Assembly (NCBI RefSeq): GCF_031179985.1
Contig: NZ_JAPSHJ010000016.1
Coordinates: forward strand, 1-64,000
From: Arthrobacter sp.
GTDB taxonomy: Bacteria; Actinomycetota; Actinomycetes; Actinomycetales; Micrococcaceae
DNA length: 64,000 bases
Reading direction: 5' to 3'
Shown here: piece by piece, positions 59,605 through 64,000 of the stretch
Layout of the letters: each line of letters starts with the position of its first letter
How positions within the stretch are numbered: position 1 is the first letter of the stretch
The notes under the pieces: generated by a model
Told to the model about the DNA's origin: nothing
What the model saw: the letters and a program-made list of their open reading frames with translations, nothing else
The model's database searches: none
Position numbers and translations under genes: made by a program

Positions 59605-60408
59605 TCAGCACCCCGTCAGATGCCGCTTCGGCCGCTCCTGGCGGTATACATAGCGGCCGGCTTCGGTAAAGCCTGCCTGCCGGTAGAGCTCCTGACCGGC
59701 AGGATTCGAAGCTGTGACCATGAGCCAGTACCCCGTCAGGCCATGGGAGCGCCCTTCACCGAGCAGGGCGTTGATGATCCTGCGCGCATAACCCTGGCGA
59801 CGGGCGTCCGGCCGGGTGGCCATGCAGTACAACCCGCCATAGCCGCCCACTAAGGCAAGGCGTCCGACGGCGGCAGGGACGCCGGCGTCGTCCCTCACCA
59901 GCGCATAAAGGGCGCGGCAGCCGGTGAGGATCCTTCGCGCGACGGCCAGCTCCCCAAACCCGCCGCGGCCATCGACGCTCCACCACAGCTCCAGCCATTC
60001 CTCCGACGGATCCGGGAGGATTTCGACGCCGGCCCCGGCTGCTGGCCGGTTGGAGGCCGACTCGAGGTGCATAACGAGTGTTTCAGATTGCCGGGTGTAG
60101 CCTGCGGCGTCGAGCAACGCATGCAAGGACTCATGCCGCTGATGCCGGCGGTCGCGCAGGTCTTCTGCCAGCTGGTAAATGACGGGGAGCCTGTTCCGCC
60201 GGTACCACTGAACGGCCTCGCGCATTGCCGCTGATTCATTGGCCGCAGTGTCCCTGACCCAGACGGAATTGGCACGCTGGGTGACGCCGGACGCCGCCCG
60301 GAAGACCCACTCTCCGGTGTCCTGCCGTTCATGGGCCGGCCACGCGGCATCCATGAGTGCCTCCAATTCAGGCATTGCGGGACGGCCAGTGGCCTGTGCG
60401 GTTGCCAT
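59605..60408 (-). CDS. GNAT family N-acetyltransferase
   Basis: This 267-residue protein has an N-terminal helical domain of unknown role and a C-terminal GNAT fold (about 120-260). The acetyl-CoA loop is ARRQGYARRI, preceded by GLYCMATRPD and followed by VTASNPAGQELYRQAGF. The acceptor cannot be told. It lies 96 bp after aspS on the same strand and converges with the acVLRF1 gene. Confidence 0.88.
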   Translation of the reverse strand: MATAQATGRPAMPELEALMDAAWPAHERQDTGEWVFRAASGVTQRANSVWVRDTAANESAAMREAVQWYRRNRLPVIYQLAEDLRDRRHQRHESLHALLDAAGYTRQSETLVMHLESASNRPAAGAGVEILPDPSEEWLELWWSVDGRGGFGELAVARRILTGCRALYALVRDDAGVPAAVGRLALVGGYGGLYCMATRPDARRQGYARRIINALLGEGRSHGLTGYWLMVTASNPAGQELYRQAGFTEAGRYVYRQERPKRHLTGC

Positions 60409-60504
60409 TCGTCTCCTTCAGAGCAGGGTGGAAAACACCAAAGGCCCCGTATCAGGGGGCCTCTGGTCAGGACGTCACCGGGCAGCGAGGGCGCAGGGCC
60501 CCCG

Positions 60505-62283
60505 CTACTTCGCTTCTGGTTTCTTCGCCTCGGGCTTGAAGTCGACGCCGGCTTCTTTGCGCTGCTGGGGCGTGATGGGAGCAGGAGCTGCAGTGAGCGG
60601 ATCGTAGCCGTTACCGGTCTTCGGGAAGGCAATGACATCGCGAATGGAGTCAACGCCCGCAAGCAGCGAGACCACGCGGTCCCAGCCAAAAGCGATGCCG
60701 CCGTGAGGGGGCGCCCCGTACTTGAAGCCTTCGAGGAGGAAGCCGAACTTCTCCTGTGCGTCCTCATGGGAGAGCCCCATGACCTCGAAGACGCGCTCCT
60801 GAATGTCGCTCTGGTGGATACGGATGGAACCGCCGCCGATTTCGTTGCCGTTGCAGACGATGTCGTAGGCGTAGGCCAGGGCAGATTCGGGATCGGTGTC
60901 GAAGCTGTCCATGTACTCGGGCTTCGGCGAGGTGAACGCATGGTGCACAGCGGTCCAGTTGCCTCCGCCCACTGCAACATCGCCCGATGCCACGGCAGCG
61001 GCAGCCGGCTCGAACATAGGGGCGTCCACCACCCAGGCGAAGGCCCAGTCGTTGGGGTCGATGAGACCGGTGCGGTGCCCGATTTCGACCCGTGCCGCAC
61101 CGAGCAGGGCGCGGGCCGAGGACTTCTCGCCCGCAGCGAAGAAGATGCAGTCCCCGGGCTTGGCGCCTGCGGCGTCGGCCAGGCCGGCTCGTTCGGCCTC
61201 CGTGAGATTCTTGGCTACGGGGCCGGCCAGTTCGCCATCCTCCTTGAACAGGACGTAGGCAAGGCCCTTGTGCCCACGCTGCTTGGCGAACTCCTGCCAG
61301 CCGTCCAGGGTGCGGCGCGGCTGGGAGGCGCCTCCCGGCATGACGACGGCGCCCACGTACGGAGCCTTGAAAACGCCGAAGTTGGTGTCCTTGAAGAACT
61401 CGGTGAGCTCCGTCAGCTCCACGCCGAAGCGCAGGTCCGGCTTGTCAGACCCGTATCGCGCCATGGCGTCGTTGTAGGTGATCCGCTGGATCGGAGTCGG
61501 GATCTCGACGTCGATCAGGCGCCATAGTGCCTTCACGATGCTTTCGCCGAGCGCGATGATGTCATCCTGCTCCACGAAGCTCGCTTCGATGTCCAGCTGG
61601 GTGAATTCCGGCTGGCGGTCCGCGCGGAAGTCCTCATCGCGGTAGCAGCGTGCGATCTGGTAATACTTCTCGAAACCGCCGACCTGCAGCAGCTGCTTGA
61701 AGAGCTGGGGAGACTGCGGCAATGCGTACCACGATCCCGGGGCCAGGCGTGCGGGAACCACGAAGTCGCGGGCGCCTTCCGGCGTCGAACGCGTCAGCGT
61801 GGGAGTTTCGATCTCTACGTAACCGTCCTGGTGGAGGAGTTCGCGTGCCACGCGGTTGGCCTCTGAACGCAGGCGGAGGTTCCGGCTGGGACCCGGGCGG
61901 CGCAGGTCCAGGTAACGGTGCTTGAGGCGTGCTTCTTCGCCCACTTCCACATGCTCATCGATCTGGAACGGCAACGGGTCAGAGGTGTTGAGGATCACGA
62001 CCTTTTCGGCCATGACCTCGATTTCACCCGTAGCAAGAGCGGGGTTTTCGTTGCCCTCCGGGCGCTTGGATACTGTTCCGATGACCTGAAGCACGTATTC
62101 GTTGCGCAGTCCGTGGAACACCTCTTCTTCACGGACCACCACCTGGGCAACGCCGGATGCGTCACGCAGATCGACGAAGGCGACACCACCGTGATCACGT
62201 CGGCGGCCTACCCAGCCGGCCAGGGTAACGGTCTGTCCAATGTGCTCGGAACGAAGGGATCCGAGGTCATGTGTGCGCAGCAC
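60505..62283 (-). CDS. aspS: Aspartyl-tRNA synthetase, probably non-discriminating
   Basis: This 592-residue bacterial-type class IIb enzyme has an N-terminal OB anticodon domain, motif 2 [20 protein letters not shown], the GAD insertion and motif 3 [10 protein letters not shown]. His31 in [10 protein letters not shown] is the residue known to mark AspRS that also charges tRNA-Asn, where E. coli has Leu. This implies an amidotransferase (GatCAB) route to Asn-tRNA, not seen here. GTG start; divergent from the permease. Confidence 0.95.
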   Translation of the reverse strand: MLRTHDLGSLRSEHIGQTVTLAGWVGRRRDHGGVAFVDLRDASGVAQVVVREEEVFHGLRNEYVLQVIGTVSKRPEGNENPALATGEIEVMAEKVVILNTSDPLPFQIDEHVEVGEEARLKHRYLDLRRPGPSRNLRLRSEANRVARELLHQDGYVEIETPTLTRSTPEGARDFVVPARLAPGSWYALPQSPQLFKQLLQVGGFEKYYQIARCYRDEDFRADRQPEFTQLDIEASFVEQDDIIALGESIVKALWRLIDVEIPTPIQRITYNDAMARYGSDKPDLRFGVELTELTEFFKDTNFGVFKAPYVGAVVMPGGASQPRRTLDGWQEFAKQRGHKGLAYVLFKEDGELAGPVAKNLTEAERAGLADAAGAKPGDCIFFAAGEKSSARALLGAARVEIGHRTGLIDPNDWAFAWVVDAPMFEPAAAAVASGDVAVGGGNWTAVHHAFTSPKPEYMDSFDTDPESALAYAYDIVCNGNEIGGGSIRIHQSDIQERVFEVMGLSHEDAQEKFGFLLEGFKYGAPPHGGIAFGWDRVVSLLAGVDSIRDVIAFPKTGNGYDPLTAAPAPITPQQRKEAGVDFKPEAKKPEAK

Positions 62284-62393
62284 AGCACGCCTTTCTAAAG
62301 GAGAACGGAAGCAAAAACAGAATCAAGTTGACTAGGATCATTGCGGGAATGATCCCGTCCGAGTTTACCCGTTGGAAAGGCCTCCCCACCTCC

Positions 62394-63665
62394 ATGCAGA
62401 GCCACCGCCAGTTACAACGCAGGCTGGGCGTGTTCGATGCCACGTCCATAGGCCTCGGCTCCATGCTGGGCGCGGGAGTTTTTGTTGTGTTTTCTCCGGC
62501 GGCTTTATTGGCCGGTGAACTGCTGATCGTCTCGGTGGTCCTTGCCGGGGCGATCGCGTATTGCAATGCGGTGGCATCGGCGCAGCTCGCCTCGGTTTAT
62601 CCGGCAAGCGGCGGTACCTATCTGTATGGCCGGAAGCAGTTGGGCGAATGGCCGGGGTTTATCGCGGGCTGGGGCTTCGTGACAGGTAAGACGGCGTCAT
62701 GCGCCGCAATGGCCCTGACGTTCGGGCACTATGTGGCACCGGATTATGCGATTCCGGTAGCCATTGCTGCTGTGGTGGTGCTGACCGGAGTCAATCTGCT
62801 GGGCATCACGCGGACAGCGCTTCTCACCCGGGTTTTGCTCGCCATCGTCCTTGCCACGCTGGTGTTCGTGGCCGCGGCAAGCATTATGGGGCCGCATCCT
62901 GTAGTTGCCGGCTTCGGCGAAGGTCCGGGGGGCAACGCCTGGGGAATTCTTCCCGCCGCCGGGCTGATGTTTTTCGCCTTTGCCGGGTACGCCCGGATCG
63001 CCACCCTGGGCGAGGAGGTCAAGGACCCCGCGAAGACTATCCCGCAGGCCATTCTTGCTGCCCTTGCCGGTGCCTTTGCCATCTATTTGGTGCTTGCATT
63101 GCTGCTGATGGCCCACCTGTCCGTTGAGCGGTTGGCCGAATCCACGTCGCCGCTGCTTGACGCGGTCACTGCTTCGGGGCTGAGCGCCGGTGCGCCGTTG
63201 GTGCAGGCAGGAGCGGCAGCCGCCAGCCTTGGCGCCCTGCTGGCCCTGATCACCGGGGTGGGCAGGACAGCCCTGGCGATGGCACGGGAGCGGGACCTGC
63301 CCCGACCGCTTGCCCGCATTGGCGGGAGTCATACAGTCCCGTACGTTGCTGAACTTGCTGTCGCGGGCGCGGTTATTGTCCTGCTGCTGACCACCAATGT
63401 GCTCACGGTGGTTGGGTTCTCAAGTTTCGGTGTCTTGATTTACTACGCCGTCACCAATGCATCCGCTTTCACCATGACCAACCGTCCGGCGTATGGACCG
63501 AAATGGCTGAATGCAGTGGGTTTCGCCGGCTGCCTCATCCTGGCCGTGACGCTCCCGCCAGCTTCCGTGCTGGTGATGGTTGTGGTCCTTGCTGTTGGCC
63601 TTGCTGGCCGGTATGGGGTGCTCCGGCTCCGCAAGCGCAGAGCCGTGGGCAACCCCTCCAGCTAG
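62394..63665 (+). CDS. APC superfamily amino acid permease
   Basis: This 423-residue transporter has about 12 membrane helices. Helix 1 carries the APC signature LGSMLGAGVFVVFSPAA and helix 6 carries FFAFAGYARIATLGEEVKDP. Substrate probably an amino acid or polyamine; not resolved. ATG 62394 matches the usual family start just before LQRRLGVFDA; upstream ATG 62349 lies within an inferred promoter (TTGACT at 62327). Confidence 0.88.
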   Translation: MQSHRQLQRRLGVFDATSIGLGSMLGAGVFVVFSPAALLAGELLIVSVVLAGAIAYCNAVASAQLASVYPASGGTYLYGRKQLGEWPGFIAGWGFVTGKTASCAAMALTFGHYVAPDYAIPVAIAAVVVLTGVNLLGITRTALLTRVLLAIVLATLVFVAAASIMGPHPVVAGFGEGPGGNAWGILPAAGLMFFAFAGYARIATLGEEVKDPAKTIPQAILAALAGAFAIYLVLALLLMAHLSVERLAESTSPLLDAVTASGLSAGAPLVQAGAAAASLGALLALITGVGRTALAMARERDLPRPLARIGGSHTVPYVAELAVAGAVIVLLLTTNVLTVVGFSSFGVLIYYAVTNASAFTMTNRPAYGPKWLNAVGFAGCLILAVTLPPASVLVMVVVLAVGLAGRYGVLRLRKRRAVGNPSS

Positions 63666-63675
63666 GTTCTGCCGG

Positions 63676-64000
63676 CTACGTGCGGTCTACCTGGACCTGG
63701 AGATCCTCTTCCGGTGGCATCCAGGTCTCGGGGGCGGCACTGACCTGTTCGCCCGTGCGGATGTCCTTGACCTGGTGCTTGCCGTCGTCGTCCGTGAACC
63801 AGACAAACGGGATTCCCCGACGGTCCGCAAACTTGATCTGTTTGCCGAACTTCTCCGCCTTCGCCGCTACCTCAGTGGAAATACCCCGGCTGCGCAACAA
63901 TGCGGCAACGTCCTGGGCGGCGTCCCAGCTCTCATCGTTGTTCAGGGTCACCAGCACCGCGGTTGGGACGGACCGGGATGCCTTGGCGAGATCCTGGCTG
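63676..64000 (-). CDS. hisS: Histidyl-tRNA synthetase, C-terminal part (cut by window edge)
   Basis: This minus-strand frame runs from the window edge to a stop at 63676 and gives about 107 residues. They match the anticodon-binding domain of HisRS (VLVTLNNDESWDAAQDVAALL, AEKFGKQIKFADRRGIPFV, VKDIRTGEQ). The catalytic part lies outside. The position beside aspS agrees with the usual hisS-aspS clustering. Confidence 0.9.
   Translation of the reverse strand, partial: SQDLAKASRSVPTAVLVTLNNDESWDAAQDVAALLRSRGISTEVAAKAEKFGKQIKFADRRGIPFVWFTDDDGKHQVKDIRTGEQVSAAPETWMPPEEDLQVQVDRT

Noticed and set aside
59895..61100. 401-codon minus-strand open frame spanning aspS and the GNAT gene
   Set aside because: It is in a different frame of two well-supported genes and is rich in Ser, Pro and Arg, as shadow frames are.

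Overview
The window reads as chromosome of a high-GC actinobacterium of the family Micrococcaceae, most likely Arthrobacter or Pseudarthrobacter. The evidence is the GC-rich coding bias, an actinobacterial integration host factor fused to guanylate kinase, a PriA with no usable ATPase motifs, an acVLRF1-type release factor, a full pyr operon led by pyrR, and the gene strings mltG-aroE-aroC-aroK-aroB and alaS-ruvX. Almost all of it is housekeeping DNA. No tRNA, rRNA, CRISPR array, transposase or phage gene was seen.

Layout. 1-10 kb: rpsT, a membrane FtsH-type protease, holA, then comEC and comEA. The usual comEC-holA adjacency is broken by a block of about 3.5 kb (alpha/beta hydrolase, metC-like PLP enzyme, divergent AraC regulator, small ORFs). 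That block is bounded by a 24/27-bp direct repeat, and comEC has lost its C-terminal part. 10-13 kb: a lipoprotein, a WXG100-calpain protease with a coupled small partner, and degV. 13-16 kb: leuS with what looks like a leucine-codon leader-peptide attenuator. 16-21.5 kb: the glycerol genes glpK, glpF and glpD with a divergent SorC-type regulator. 21.5-24.5 kb: an aldo/keto reductase, a hydrolase and a GT4 glycosyltransferase, probably one operon.

24.5-39.7 kb, all on the minus strand: pyrR-pyrB-pyrC-(PH-like membrane protein)-carA-carB-pyrF-mihF/gmk-rpoZ-coaBC-metK-priA. Most of the first eight genes overlap at stop and start codons. This covers de novo UMP synthesis, GMP phosphorylation, RNA polymerase omega, CoA and SAM synthesis. 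A PyrR-binding-loop match sits just before the pyrR start, which suggests translational repression by PyrR with UMP. 39.9-45 kb, plus strand: a PrsW-like protease, then a four-gene surface module: a SipW-type secreted protein, a SipW-like signal peptidase, an LPXTG protein and a choice-of-anchor G-like protein.

45-57 kb, minus strand: alaS-ruvX-mltG-aroE-aroC-aroK-aroB-TPR-efp-nusB, preceded by two small membrane proteins and rpsD. 57-64 kb: rarA, acVLRF1, a GNAT protein, aspS, an APC permease and the 3' end of hisS, which runs off the window.

The items most worth a second look are the WXG100-calpain protein with an EF-hand-like loop and its coupled partner, the leaderless leuS attenuator, the PyrR loop with compensatory base changes, and the disrupted comEC locus.
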